A stretch of 64,000 nucleotides of DNA from assembly GCF_018613875.1 (NCBI RefSeq), contig NZ_JAGGPJ010000003.1, positions 62,001-126,000 on the forward strand. Direction: 5' to 3'. This DNA is from Arthrobacter sp. ISL-28 (GTDB lineage Bacteria > Actinomycetota > Actinomycetes > Actinomycetales > Micrococcaceae). Each line of letters opens with the position of its first letter. Positions within the stretch are counted from its first letter, which is position 1. The position numbers were made by a program, and so were the translations under genes. This document shows, one piece after another, positions 44,615 through 53,376 of the stretch. The notes beneath the pieces were generated by a model that searched no databases, had not been told where the DNA came from, and was given only the letters and a program-made list of their open reading frames with translations.

Positions 44615-46002
44615 AAGCTCCTGCGCGCCTCGGCATAGCGCTCCCGCACCCCGAAGCCCCAGTCTCCCTCAGGTTCGTAGGCCGCTTCGATGCTTCGCTT
44701 CCAGTCCGGAAGGTCTCCCGTGGCTGCCCACGCGGCCTGTTTGGCTGCGCCGAGGGCAACATATTCCCTGGTTGCCGGCACCTCGACGGGCAGGTTGAAA
44801 ATGCTCGCCGCGGCCTGGCGCAGGGCCTGCGACTTGGACCCACCGCCGATCAGGAGCACCTTGTCCGGGGTCCCGCCGGATTGCCTCAGGACGTCGATCG
44901 CGTCCGCCAGGGAATTCAGCACGCCCAGCACGGAGGCCCGGGCGAGGTTCTCCGGCGTCATGTTGCTTCTGGTGAGGCCGGCGAGGCTTCCGGTGGCGTG
45001 CGGAAGGTTGGGGCTGCGCTCGCCGTCCAAGTAAGGCAGGAACGTGAGCCCGCCTGCGTCGCTGCCGGCTGCCAGCGCCAAGGAATTAAACTTCGCCAGG
45101 TCGACGTCGAGCAGGGAGGCGGCCGCTGCCATGACGCGGGCGGAGTTGAGCATGGCCAGCAGGGGCAGATGGCCGCCCGCAGCGTCGGCGAATCCTGCGA
45201 CTGCACCGGTGGGATCCGAGATTGCGGAGGGATTGCTCGTGAAGACGGCTCCGGAGGTGCCGATGGAGACGACCACCTCGCCGGGGCGCAGGCCGAGTCC
45301 CAGCGCTGCCGCCGCGTTGTCGCCGGCTCCGGCGGCGAGGACGGCGCCGTCGATGCCCCAGCCGTTCCGTACTGTTCCGGCCTGCTCATTCGAGGCGACG
45401 ACGCGCGGAAGGCGCGGAACACGTCCGAAGAAGCGTTCCACGAGGTCAGGCCGGTAGCTGTTCGTGAGCGGGGAAAAGTAGCCGGTGCCGGAGGCGTCGC
45501 TGCGGTCCGTGGTGAATTCACCGCCAAGCGCGCCGTTGAGCCAGTCGTGGGGGAGGACCACCTGGTCCACGCGGCCCGCGGCGTCCGGTCTGTTCCGGGC
45601 AAGCCACGCCAGCTTGGAGATGGTGAACGAGGCCACCGGGACAAGATTGACGGCATCAACCCACCCTTCAGGCCCAAGTTCGTCCCGGAGTCTCGCTGCG
45701 TCTTCTGCGCTGCGGGTGTCGTTCCACAGCAGGGCGTCGTGTACGGGCGTGTTGGAGCTGTCGAGCGCCACCATCCCGTGCTGCTGGGCAGCGATGCCGG
45801 CAGCAGCCACGGAACCGCCCAGGCGGTCAGGGCCTGCGGACTGCCATGCTTCCCGCAGTGCGGAGGTCCAGACCTGCGGGTCCACCGCCGTGAGGTCGGG
45901 GTGGGTTGCCGTGCCCGAAGAGATGACGTCACCGCTTTCGGCGTCCACGGCGAGGACCTTGCAGGACTGTGTGGAGGAATCCACTCCGACGACAACGCTC
46001 AT
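44602..46002 (-). CDS. xylB: Xylulokinase (FGGY family)
   Basis: The protein is 466 aa. FGGY features include the N-terminal phosphate loop GVDSSTQSCKVLAVD, the substrate-binding QQHGMVALD and WNDTRSAED, the catalytic region AAGAGDNAAAALGLG, and the C-terminal GGGSKSQALRQAAASIF nucleotide site. QQHGMV and LLWND are typical of xylulokinases, which phosphorylate D-xylulose to D-xylulose 5-phosphate. Its start overlaps the stop of the SorC-type regulator (TCAT at 45999-46002). Together with divergent polyol dehydrogenase genes, it should complete the route from arabitol or xylitol to the pentose phosphate pathway. Confidence 0.9.
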   Translation of the reverse strand: MSVVVGVDSSTQSCKVLAVDAESGDVISSGTATHPDLTAVDPQVWTSALREAWQSAGPDRLGGSVAAAGIAAQQHGMVALDSSNTPVHDALLWNDTRSAEDAARLRDELGPEGWVDAVNLVPVASFTISKLAWLARNRPDAAGRVDQVVLPHDWLNGALGGEFTTDRSDASGTGYFSPLTNSYRPDLVERFFGRVPRLPRVVASNEQAGTVRNGWGIDGAVLAAGAGDNAAAALGLGLRPGEVVVSIGTSGAVFTSNPSAISDPTGAVAGFADAAGGHLPLLAMLNSARVMAAAASLLDVDLAKFNSLALAAGSDAGGLTFLPYLDGERSPNLPHATGSLAGLTRSNMTPENLARASVLGVLNSLADAIDVLRQSGGTPDKVLLIGGGSKSQALRQAAASIFNLPVEVPATREYVALGAAKQAAWAATGDLPDWKRSIEAAYEPEGDWGFGVRERYAEARRSFYGV

Positions 46003-46949
46003 TGACTGTTCTCCTCATCGATTAGGTCAGTTATGGCCTGGGCCAGCGGCGCATCCACGATCAGTGTGGTGACGAAACCGGCCTTGGCCACTGCCAGCAC
46101 GGCTTCCGCCCGTGCTTCCCCCTGGGCCACGGCGATCACCTTCGGCGTCCGCTGCAGCTGCTTGATGGTGACGGCGATGATCTGCTCGTCCAGCCCCGAT
46201 TCGACGGGGACACCTGCTGCGTTCAGCAGCCGGCCCGAGCATTCCGCGACGGCGCCGGCCTCCACCGCTGCCTCACGCACCTCCGCATCGGCGCGTTCCC
46301 AGACTGTGGAGGTGCCGGGCTTCCAGGCACCGATTGCGACGACGGCCAGGTCGAGTGAGTCCGCCTTCGCCAGGGCCCCTGCGATCTCCGGCTGGCGGCG
46401 CAAGCCGGCCGCCGTCGTCGGGTCTTCCACCACCAGAGGCGACCACAGCGGCCAGGTGAGCCCGCCGCTCAAACGTCCCAGCCGCTGGATCAGCTCCAAG
46501 GGATTGCTGTCCCCTTCTGCAGGGAGGGCGCCCGCGAGCTGGACGATATCGCACCGGGGAAGCTCCCGGACCAGCCGCGAGGCCACATCCAAGGTGCGGG
46601 ACCACGAGATGCCCAGGGTTCCGTCCGCCGGTGCCTGGCGTGAGACTTCAGCGGCGGCAGCCTTCGCCAGGAAGCCGCGGGCCTGGGCCACATCGCCCGT
46701 AGTGTCCGCCACAATCACCTCGCCTATCCCCAGCGAGGACTCAATCCGGCGGATATCGGCATTGGAGATGCGGGACGGGAAATGCACCTTGATTTCCACG
46801 ATGCCCTTCTCCAGGGCCTCGGCGAGCAGCCGGGCCACCTGGAACCGGGAAACGTCATAGCTGGCGGCAATCTCTACCTTGGAACGGTTTTCGAGGTAGT
46901 ACTCGCTGCTGATGCGCGCCAGGAGCTCCTCATGGGAATGCTCGGGCAT
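45999..46949 (-). CDS. SorC/DeoR-type sugar-responsive transcription regulator
   Basis: The protein is 316 aa from the ATG at 46947-46949, which has AGAGGTGAG upstream; an in-frame start at 46976 is possible. Residues about 5-55 are a helix-turn-helix (EEL-x-RIS-x-YYLENRSKVEIA, then SRFQVARLLAEALEKGIVEI). The rest is the SorC sugar-phosphate-binding domain (VIVADTTGD, GISWSRTLDVASRLV, LAGALPAEGD, TTLIVDAPLAQAI). SorC regulators bind a phosphorylated sugar and control polyol operons. Two inverted repeats sharing GCTCAAACGAG lie in the divergent promoter region, which supports control of the ABC operon and of its own unit with xylB. Confidence 0.86.
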   Translation of the reverse strand: MPEHSHEELLARISSEYYLENRSKVEIAASYDVSRFQVARLLAEALEKGIVEIKVHFPSRISNADIRRIESSLGIGEVIVADTTGDVAQARGFLAKAAAAEVSRQAPADGTLGISWSRTLDVASRLVRELPRCDIVQLAGALPAEGDSNPLELIQRLGRLSGGLTWPLWSPLVVEDPTTAAGLRRQPEIAGALAKADSLDLAVVAIGAWKPGTSTVWERADAEVREAAVEAGAVAECSGRLLNAAGVPVESGLDEQIIAVTIKQLQRTPKVIAVAQGEARAEAVLAVAKAGFVTTLIVDAPLAQAITDLIDEENSQ

Positions 46950-46975
46950 GTGCTCACCTCTCTCACATCTGATCA

Positions 46976-47056
46976 TTTGAGTATTGCCTCTTGCTCAAAC
47001 GAGTATATATGACTAGAGTCACTTTGCAGATGAGCAAAATGATCCGCTCAAACGAG
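46976..47056. promoter_or_regulatory. Probable SorC-type operators in the divergent polyol promoter
   Basis: TTTGAG at 46976-46981 and CTCAAA at 46994-46999 form an inverted repeat with 12-base spacer. TGAGC at 47031-47035 and GCTCA at 47046-47050 form a second with 10-base spacer. The 11-mer GCTCAAACGAG occurs twice, at 46993-47003 and 47046-47056, exactly 53 bp apart, close to five helical turns. This places two sites on the same face of DNA between the regulator and the ABC operon. Confidence 0.68.
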
Positions 47057-47172
47057 CGCAAAGCTTCTGGAAGAGCCGAAGCTGCACCACCGGCCCTGAA
47101 ACGAACGCACCCGGTCTGCCGCCGTACGGCGGCGCGGACCGGCATCCGACTTTTGAGCACAAAGGAGTTCTT

Positions 47173-48519
47173 ATGCGTCCCAGCATGCGTGCAGCCTCAA
47201 TGGCTGCCGGTGCCCTGTGCATCGCACTTTCCGCCACGGCCTGCGCCGGTGCGGGCGGTGGATCTGCCGCAGGTGACCCGAACAGCATCAATGTCCTGAT
47301 GGTGAACAACCCCCAGATGGAGGATCTGCAGAGGCTGACCGCGGACAATTTCACCAAGGAAACCGGGATCGCGGTCAACTACACGGTCCTGCCGGAGAAT
47401 GATGTCCGGGCCAAGATCAGCCAGGAGTTCTCCAGCCAGGCCGGCCAGTACGATGTCGCGTCCCTGTCGAACTACGAGATCCCCTTCTTCGCCGAGAACA
47501 AGTGGCTGGCGCCGCTGGACAGCGTGGCCAAGGATCCCGAGTTCAACCAGGCGGACATCCTGCCTGCCTACACGGAGTCCCTGACGGGCAAGGACGGCAA
47601 GCTCTACGGCGAACCGTTCTACGGGGAGTCCTCGTTCCTGATGTACCGCAAGGACATCTTCGAGGCCAAGGGCCTGACCATGCCGGAAAAGCCCACCTGG
47701 GACCAGGTCGCCGATCTTGCCGCCAAGGCCGACGGCGCTGAGCCGGGCATGAACGGCATCTGCCTGCGCGGCCAGCCGGGCTGGGGCCAGGTCTTCGCCC
47801 CGCTGACCACCGTGGTGAACACCTACGGCGGCACCTGGTACGACAAGGACTGGAACGCCCAGGTCAACGCGCCTGAGTTCACCGAAGCTACCGAGTTCTA
47901 CGTCAACCTGGTGCGCAAGCACGGCGAGGCCGGGGCCGCGCAAGCCGGGTTCACCGAGTGCCTGAACAACATGAGCCAGGGCAAGGTGGCCATGTGGTAC
48001 GACGCCACCTCCGCAGCAGGCGCTTTGGAAGCCGAGGCCTCCCCGGTCAAGGGAAAGATCGGCTACGCCCAGGCGCCGGTGAAGAAAACCAAGTCCTCGG
48101 GCTGGCTGTGGACCTGGTCCTGGGCGATGCAGGCGGCGTCCAAGAAGCAGGATGCCGCCGGGAAGTTCATCGCGTGGGCCAGCTCCCGGGAATATGAGGA
48201 ACTGGTCGCCGCCAAGCTCGGCTGGGCGAAGGTCCCCTCCGGCAAGCGCATCTCCACCTACGAAAATGCGGAGTTCCAGCAGGCTGCGCCGTTCTTCAAA
48301 GCCGAACGCTTCGCGATCGAGAACGCCGACCCGAAGAACCCCGGCGCCCAGGCCCGCCCCGCCGTCGGCATCCAGTTTGTCGGCATTCCCGAGTTCGCAG
48401 CCCTGGGCACCAGCGTCTCCCAGGGCGTCAGCTCAGCAATCGCCGGCCAGGGGACCGTGGCCGAGGCGCTGGCCAAGGGCCAGCAGGCCGCACAGAAGAT
48501 CGGCAACAAGTACAAGTGA
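47173..48519 (+). CDS. Polyol/sugar ABC transporter substrate-binding lipoprotein
   Basis: The protein is 448 aa. The N-terminus is a lipoprotein signal (LCIALSATAC, lipobox Cys near 24) followed by a Gly/Ser-rich linker. The family-1 extracellular binding fold follows: INVLMVNNPQMEDLQRLTAD, GQYDVASLSNYEIPFFAENK, LYGEPFYGESSFLMYRKD, AMWYDATSAAG, and WTWSWAMQAASKKQDAAGKF. It resembles SmoE/MtlE-type polyol binding proteins. The gene begins the operon, 117 bp after the nearer operator site, with AAAGGAG upstream of its ATG. It should capture a polyol such as mannitol, sorbitol or arabitol outside the membrane. Confidence 0.88.
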   Translation: MRPSMRAASMAAGALCIALSATACAGAGGGSAAGDPNSINVLMVNNPQMEDLQRLTADNFTKETGIAVNYTVLPENDVRAKISQEFSSQAGQYDVASLSNYEIPFFAENKWLAPLDSVAKDPEFNQADILPAYTESLTGKDGKLYGEPFYGESSFLMYRKDIFEAKGLTMPEKPTWDQVADLAAKADGAEPGMNGICLRGQPGWGQVFAPLTTVVNTYGGTWYDKDWNAQVNAPEFTEATEFYVNLVRKHGEAGAAQAGFTECLNNMSQGKVAMWYDATSAAGALEAEASPVKGKIGYAQAPVKKTKSSGWLWTWSWAMQAASKKQDAAGKFIAWASSREYEELVAAKLGWAKVPSGKRISTYENAEFQQAAPFFKAERFAIENADPKNPGAQARPAVGIQFVGIPEFAALGTSVSQGVSSAIAGQGTVAEALAKGQQAAQKIGNKYK

Positions 48520-48545
48520 CCTCAACCGAACCGCAGGAGAACATT

Positions 48546-49514
48546 ATGACTACCGCAACGGCGCGCATCTCCCGCCCGGGACACAGCGCCTCCAAACCTT
48601 CAAAAGATGCCAGGGCGCGTGAACGCGCACTGGCCTGGGCACGGCGTGCACCGCTGCTGCCGGCCCTGATCTTCCTCATCATCGTCACCCAGCTTCCGTT
48701 CGTGGTGACGCTGATCATCTCGTTCCTGAGCTGGAACAGCCTGAGCCCTGACAAGACCGCCTTCGCCGGCCTGGAAAACTACGCCACCGTCCTCACCGAC
48801 CCGGACCTCCGCCAGGCCATCTTCACCACCATCCTCCTGACCGTCGCCGTGGTCCTGGCCAGCCTGGTCATCGGGCTCGGCCTGGCCCTGCTGCTGGACA
48901 AGAAGTTCATCGGCCGGGGCCTGGCCCGCACCCTGCTGATCGCCCCGTTCCTCGTGGTGCCGGTGGCGGCTGCCCTGATCTGGAAGCACGCCCTGCTGAA
49001 CCCGACGTACGGGCTGATCAACGGCATCCTCACCTGGGTCTGGTCCCTCTTCGGCAGCGATACTGCGCCCCAGTTGGACCTGCTCTCCCAGGCGCCCCTG
49101 ATGGCCGTGATCGTCTCCCTGGTCTGGCAGTGGACCCCGTTCATGATGCTCATCCTGCTCGCCGGCCTGCAGTCGCGTCCCATGGACACCGTGGAGGCCG
49201 CGCAGATGGACGGCGCCACCCCCTGGGCCATCTTCCGGCACCTGACCCTGCCGCACCTGCGCCAGTACATCGAACTCGGCGGCCTGCTCGGCGCGATCTA
49301 CATCGTGCAGAACTTCGACGCCGTCTTCACCCTCACCGCCGGGGGACTGGGCACGGCCAACCTGCCCTACGCCATCTACCAGACGTTCTACTTCGCCAAC
49401 GAATACGGCCTGGCCTCTGCCGCCGGCGTCGTGGTGGTCATCGGCACCATCATCGTGGCCACGTTCGCACTCCGCACCGTTTTCTCGCTCTTCAAGAAGG
49501 AAGCAGCACGATGA
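48546..49514 (+). CDS. Polyol ABC transporter permease, first subunit
   Basis: The protein is 322 aa. The ATG at 48546 with AGGAGA just upstream is preferred over an in-frame GTG at 48516 that overlaps the previous stop. Six hydrophobic helices are visible, beginning LLPALIFLIIVTQLPFVVTL. The EAA loop that contacts the ATPase reads DTVEAAQMDGATPWAIFRHL. The family is binding-protein-dependent inner membrane permease (MalF/SmoF-like). It is translationally coupled to the second permease through ATGA. Confidence 0.9.
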   Translation: MTTATARISRPGHSASKPSKDARARERALAWARRAPLLPALIFLIIVTQLPFVVTLIISFLSWNSLSPDKTAFAGLENYATVLTDPDLRQAIFTTILLTVAVVLASLVIGLGLALLLDKKFIGRGLARTLLIAPFLVVPVAAALIWKHALLNPTYGLINGILTWVWSLFGSDTAPQLDLLSQAPLMAVIVSLVWQWTPFMMLILLAGLQSRPMDTVEAAQMDGATPWAIFRHLTLPHLRQYIELGGLLGAIYIVQNFDAVFTLTAGGLGTANLPYAIYQTFYFANEYGLASAAGVVVVIGTIIVATFALRTVFSLFKKEAAR

Positions 49515-50446
49515 GCACCCTCACCCCAACCAGGTCACACAACACAGCCACCGGCCGCACTGCCGGCAACACCGGCAGCCCCCGCCGCGGTTTCGGAAAG
49601 TTCGGCGGCAAGTCCCGGAAGGACCCCACCCGGAACAACACCGCCGCCGGCATCGCGGCCTGGCTCCTCGCCCTGCTCTTCGCCACTCCGGTCCTGTGGA
49701 TGATCCTGACCTCCTTCCACTCGGAGAACGACGCCGCCACCAACCCGCCGTCCGTCGCTGCGGATCTCACCCTGGACGCCTACAGGGAGTTCTTCGGCGC
49801 CACGTCCGGGGTCAGCCCCTGGCCGCCGCTGATCAACTCCGCGACCGCCTCGATCCTCTCCACCGTCCTGGTGCTGGCGCTGGCCATCCCGGCCGCCTAC
49901 GCCCTCTCGATCCGGCCGGTGAAGAAGTGGACCGACGTGATGTTCTTCTTCCTCTCCACCAAGATGATGCCAGTGGTGGCCGCGATCCTGCCGCTCTACC
50001 TGTTCGCCAGGACGGTGGGTGCTCTGGACAACATCTGGTTCCTGATCCTGATGTACACGTCCATGAACCTGCCCATCGCGGTCTGGATGATGCGCTCCTT
50101 CCTTGCTGAAGTCCCCGAGGAAATGCTCGAAGCGGCCCAGATCGACGGCGCGGGCCTGCTGCTGATTCTGCGCAGGATCATCGCCCCCGTGGCAATGCCC
50201 GGCATCGCGGCGACTGCGCTCATCTGCTTCATCTTCAGCTGGAACGAACTCCTCCTGGCCCGCGTCCTTACCGGCGTCGTCGCCGGCACCGCCCCGGTCT
50301 TTCTGACCGGCTTCGTCTCAGGCCAGGGCCTGTTCCTGGCCAAGGTCTGCGCCGCCGCCGTTGTGATCTCCCTGCCGGTGCTGTTGGCCGGCTTCGCCGC
50401 CCAGGACAAACTCGTCCAGGGCCTCTCCCTCGGCGCCGTGAAGTAA
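49511..50446 (+). CDS. Polyol ABC transporter permease, second subunit
   Basis: The protein is 311 aa, overlapping the previous gene by four bases. A basic N-terminal tail of about 45 residues precedes the first helix (AAWLLALLFATPVLWMILTS). The EAA loop is EEMLEAAQIDGAGLLLILRR. It is MalG/SmoG-like and pairs with the first permease. No ATP-binding subunit gene is found in the operon or elsewhere in the window, so a shared MsmK-type ATPase encoded elsewhere is likely to energise uptake. Confidence 0.9.
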   Translation: MSTLTPTRSHNTATGRTAGNTGSPRRGFGKFGGKSRKDPTRNNTAAGIAAWLLALLFATPVLWMILTSFHSENDAATNPPSVAADLTLDAYREFFGATSGVSPWPPLINSATASILSTVLVLALAIPAAYALSIRPVKKWTDVMFFFLSTKMMPVVAAILPLYLFARTVGALDNIWFLILMYTSMNLPIAVWMMRSFLAEVPEEMLEAAQIDGAGLLLILRRIIAPVAMPGIAATALICFIFSWNELLLARVLTGVVAGTAPVFLTGFVSGQGLFLAKVCAAAVVISLPVLLAGFAAQDKLVQGLSLGAVK

Positions 50447-50480
50447 CGAACTGCCCCTTCAACTCCCGAGGAATACTTCG

Positions 50481-51542
50481 ATGACAACATCAACCACCCA
50501 ATCCCCGGCGCTGGGACGGCCTGACCTGCCCGCCACCATGCGCGCCGCGGTCCTGAAGCGCCAGGGCGACATGGCCATGGAGACCCTGCCGGTCCCGCAG
50601 CTCGACGCCGACCAGGTCCTCGTCCAGGTCGCCGCCGTCGGCGTCTGCGGCAGCGACGTCCACTACTACGAACACGGGCGGATCGGCGACTACGTGGTGG
50701 ACCACCCGCTGATCCTCGGCCACGAACTGTCCGGCCGGATCGCCGCCGTCGGAAGCGCCGTTGATCCCGCCCGCATCGGCCAGCGGGTCGCCGTCGAACC
50801 CCAGCGGCCCTGCCGCACCTGCAAGCAGTGCAAGGCCGGCCGCTACAACCTCTGCCCGGACATCGAGTTCTATGCCACCCCGCCGGTCGACGGCGCCTTC
50901 GCCGAATACGTGACCATCCAGAGCGACTTCGCCTACGACATCCCCGACAGCGTCAGCGACGAGGCCGCAGCCCTGATCGAGCCGCTCTCCGTCGGTCTGT
51001 GGGCCTGTGAGCGGGCGGAAATCAAGCCCGGCAGCCGTGTGCTGATCGCCGGTGCCGGCCCGATCGGGATCATCGCCGCCCAGGCCGCCCGCGCGTTCGG
51101 CGCCACCGAAATCTACATCACGGACATCGCCGAGGACCGCCTGGCCTTCGCCCTGGAACACGGCGCGACCCACGCGCTCAACGCCAGAACCGACAGCGTG
51201 GAGGGACTGGACGTGGACGCCTTCATCGACGCCTCCGGCGCCCCGCAGGCCGTCCGCTCCGGCATCAAAGCCGTCGGACCGGACGGCCGGGTGATCCTCG
51301 TGGGTCTCGGAGCCGACGACGTCGAACTCCCCGTTTCGTTCATCCAGAACCGGGAGATCTGGCTCTCCGGCGTCTTCCGCTATACCAACACCTGGCCGCT
51401 CGCCATCCAGCTCATCGCCGACGGCCAGGTGGACCTGGACATCCTCGTCACCGGCAGATTCAGCCTCGCCGAATCCGAAGAAGCACTCACAGCGGGCAAA
51501 CAGCCCGGCCAGCTCAAAGCCGTCGTCTACCCAGGCCGCTGA
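50481..51542 (+). CDS. Zinc-dependent polyol dehydrogenase (xylitol/sorbitol dehydrogenase type)
   Basis: The protein is 353 aa of the medium-chain dehydrogenase family. Catalytic zinc ligands are C56 in GVCGSDVHYYEHG and H81-E82 in LGHELSG, plus the later Glu in IEPLSVG. Structural zinc cysteines are in CRTCKQCKAGRYNLCPD. The NAD-binding glycine motif is AGAGPIGIIAAQAARAFG, followed by an Asp at the end of the next strand (ITDIAEDR), which fits NAD preference. Such enzymes oxidise xylitol or sorbitol to D-xylulose or fructose. With xylB divergent, xylitol or D-arabitol use is plausible. It lies 34 bp after the second permease. Confidence 0.88.
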   Translation: MTTSTTQSPALGRPDLPATMRAAVLKRQGDMAMETLPVPQLDADQVLVQVAAVGVCGSDVHYYEHGRIGDYVVDHPLILGHELSGRIAAVGSAVDPARIGQRVAVEPQRPCRTCKQCKAGRYNLCPDIEFYATPPVDGAFAEYVTIQSDFAYDIPDSVSDEAAALIEPLSVGLWACERAEIKPGSRVLIAGAGPIGIIAAQAARAFGATEIYITDIAEDRLAFALEHGATHALNARTDSVEGLDVDAFIDASGAPQAVRSGIKAVGPDGRVILVGLGADDVELPVSFIQNREIWLSGVFRYTNTWPLAIQLIADGQVDLDILVTGRFSLAESEEALTAGKQPGQLKAVVYPGR

Positions 51543-51567
51543 CAGCCCGCTCTGAAAGGAAAAACCC

Positions 51568-53040
51568 ATGCAACCACTCACGAATTCGACACTGACGGGA
51601 CTCCCGGAGAACCTCGGCAAGCCGTCCTTTGACCGGTCAGCCCTGACGGCCGGAATCGTCCACTTCGGCGTCGGTGGCTTCCACCGCGCCCACCAGGCCA
51701 TGTACCTGGACCAGCTTATGAGTGCCGGACTCGCACATGACTGGGCCATCTGCGGAGTGGGCGTCCTGCCAGGGGATGCCCGGATGAAGCAGGTCATGGA
51801 CAAGCAGGACTGCCTGTACACGCTTGTGGTGAAGAACCCCGACGGGACACGGGAAGGCCGGGTCATCGGCTCGATCATCGATTACCTTTTCGCACCTGAC
51901 GACCCGGAGGCCGTCGTTGAAAAGATGGCGTCCGACGCCGTCCGGATCGTTTCGCTGACCGTCACCGAGGGCGGGTACAACTTCCACCACGTCACCGGCG
52001 ACTTCGACGCCGGAAACCCCGACGTGGTCCACGACCTCCAGCCGGGAGCCGCCCCGCGGACTACCTTCGGACTCATCACCGAGGCACTGTCCCGCCGTCG
52101 TGAACGGGGCCTGGCGCCTTTCACAGTGATGTCCTGCGACAACATCCAAGGCAACGGCGACGTCGCCCGGAAGATGTTCACCGCTTTTGCCGCCCTTAAG
52201 GACCCGGCTCTGGGCGCCTGGGTCAGCGAGAACGTGCCCTTCCCCAACAGCATGGTGGACCGGATCACTCCCGTCACTGCCGACGAAGATCGCACGGCCA
52301 TCGCGGAGGAATTCGGCGTGGATGACGGATGGCCTGTGGTCTGCGAGCCCTTTGAACAGTGGGTACTGGAGGACCACTTCAGCCTCGGACGCCCGCCCTT
52401 CGAAAAGGCGGGCGTGCAACTCGTGGAAGACGTGGAGCCTTACGAGCTGATGAAGCTGCGGCTCCTCAACGCGAGCCACCAGGGCATGTGCTACTTCGGC
52501 TACCTCGCTGGCTACCGTTACGCCCACGAGGTGGCGCAGGACCCGTTGTTCGCCGGGTTCCTGCTCGACTACATGGACAGGGAAGCAATCCCGACGCTTC
52601 AGCCGGTACCCGGCATCGACCTCGAGACATACAAACGCACCCTCATCGAGCGCTTCTCCAACGAATATGTCCGAGACACACTGGCCCGTCTCTGTGCCGA
52701 GAGCTCGGACCGGATCCCGAAGTGGCTGCTGCCCGTGGTCCGCATCAACCTCGAGAACGGGGGAGAGATCCAGCGGTCGGCGGCCATCGTGGCTAGCTGG
52801 GCCCGGTATGACGAAGGAACGGATGAGCAAGGCAACCCGATTGAAGTGGTGGACCGGCTCAAAGTCCCCCTCATGGCCGCCGCCGCACGCCAGCGGCAAG
52901 ATCCGCTCTCGTTCATCTCAAACCGGGAAGTCTTCGGGGACCTAATAGACAATGCACGATTTGTCACCGCCTACTCCAACGCCCTGGCCAGCCTGCACCA
53001 GCGCGGTGCCAAGGAGACCCTTCAGAGCCTGGTGTCCTGA
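51568..53040 (+). CDS. Mannitol dehydrogenase family protein (polyol 2-dehydrogenase)
   Basis: The protein is 490 aa, typical for long-chain mannitol/arabinitol/fructuronate dehydrogenases. The N-terminal Rossmann motif is IVHFGVGGFHRAHQAMYLD. Conserved family parts include SLTVTEGGYN, SCDNIQGNGDVAR, FPNSMVDRITPVT, and the catalytic Lys region YELMKLRLLNASHQGMCYFG (K-x4-N-x2-H). It oxidises mannitol to fructose or arabitol to xylulose. As the last gene of the transport operon, and with xylB across the promoter, D-arabitol or mannitol is a likely substrate. AAAGGA precedes the start. A strong hairpin follows the stop. Confidence 0.9.
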   Translation: MQPLTNSTLTGLPENLGKPSFDRSALTAGIVHFGVGGFHRAHQAMYLDQLMSAGLAHDWAICGVGVLPGDARMKQVMDKQDCLYTLVVKNPDGTREGRVIGSIIDYLFAPDDPEAVVEKMASDAVRIVSLTVTEGGYNFHHVTGDFDAGNPDVVHDLQPGAAPRTTFGLITEALSRRRERGLAPFTVMSCDNIQGNGDVARKMFTAFAALKDPALGAWVSENVPFPNSMVDRITPVTADEDRTAIAEEFGVDDGWPVVCEPFEQWVLEDHFSLGRPPFEKAGVQLVEDVEPYELMKLRLLNASHQGMCYFGYLAGYRYAHEVAQDPLFAGFLLDYMDREAIPTLQPVPGIDLETYKRTLIERFSNEYVRDTLARLCAESSDRIPKWLLPVVRINLENGGEIQRSAAIVASWARYDEGTDEQGNPIEVVDRLKVPLMAAAARQRQDPLSFISNREVFGDLIDNARFVTAYSNALASLHQRGAKETLQSLVS

Positions 53041-53058
53041 CTCCGTCTAAAACCCTCT

Positions 53059-53095
53059 GCTGGGCCCGCTGACCGCATCGGTCGCCGGGCCCAGC
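53059..53095 (+). terminator. Hairpin terminator candidate after the polyol operon
   Basis: GCTGGGCCCG at 53059-53068 pairs perfectly with CGGGCCCAGC at 53086-53095, with inner GACCG/CGGTC pairing as well. No T-run follows, but this is common in high-GC actinobacteria. It lies 19 bp after the stop codon. The remaining 280 bp to the EamA gene show no supported gene. Confidence 0.7.
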
Positions 53096-53376
53096 TTGGC
53101 GTCCGGATCTGGCAGCAGGCAGACGGCGCCCGCCCGGAAAGTTTTGGGCGGAGTCTTCCGCGGTGCCTGGACTTGTTACGGCGATTTGCCGGGCGATAGG
53201 GAACTCAGCCCTGCGTCCGTTGTTGCCGTCAGCAGTTCAACGTCGTAGGCACCAGTACACCCACCTGCAACCGGATGGCCGCTGAGAGATGCATGGCGTC
53301 GGCGCTGCGCATCTTCCCGGCATCGCAGCCGCGTACATGAGGTCCGAGCGGCCCAGGTCCACAACGACTGGCTTCT

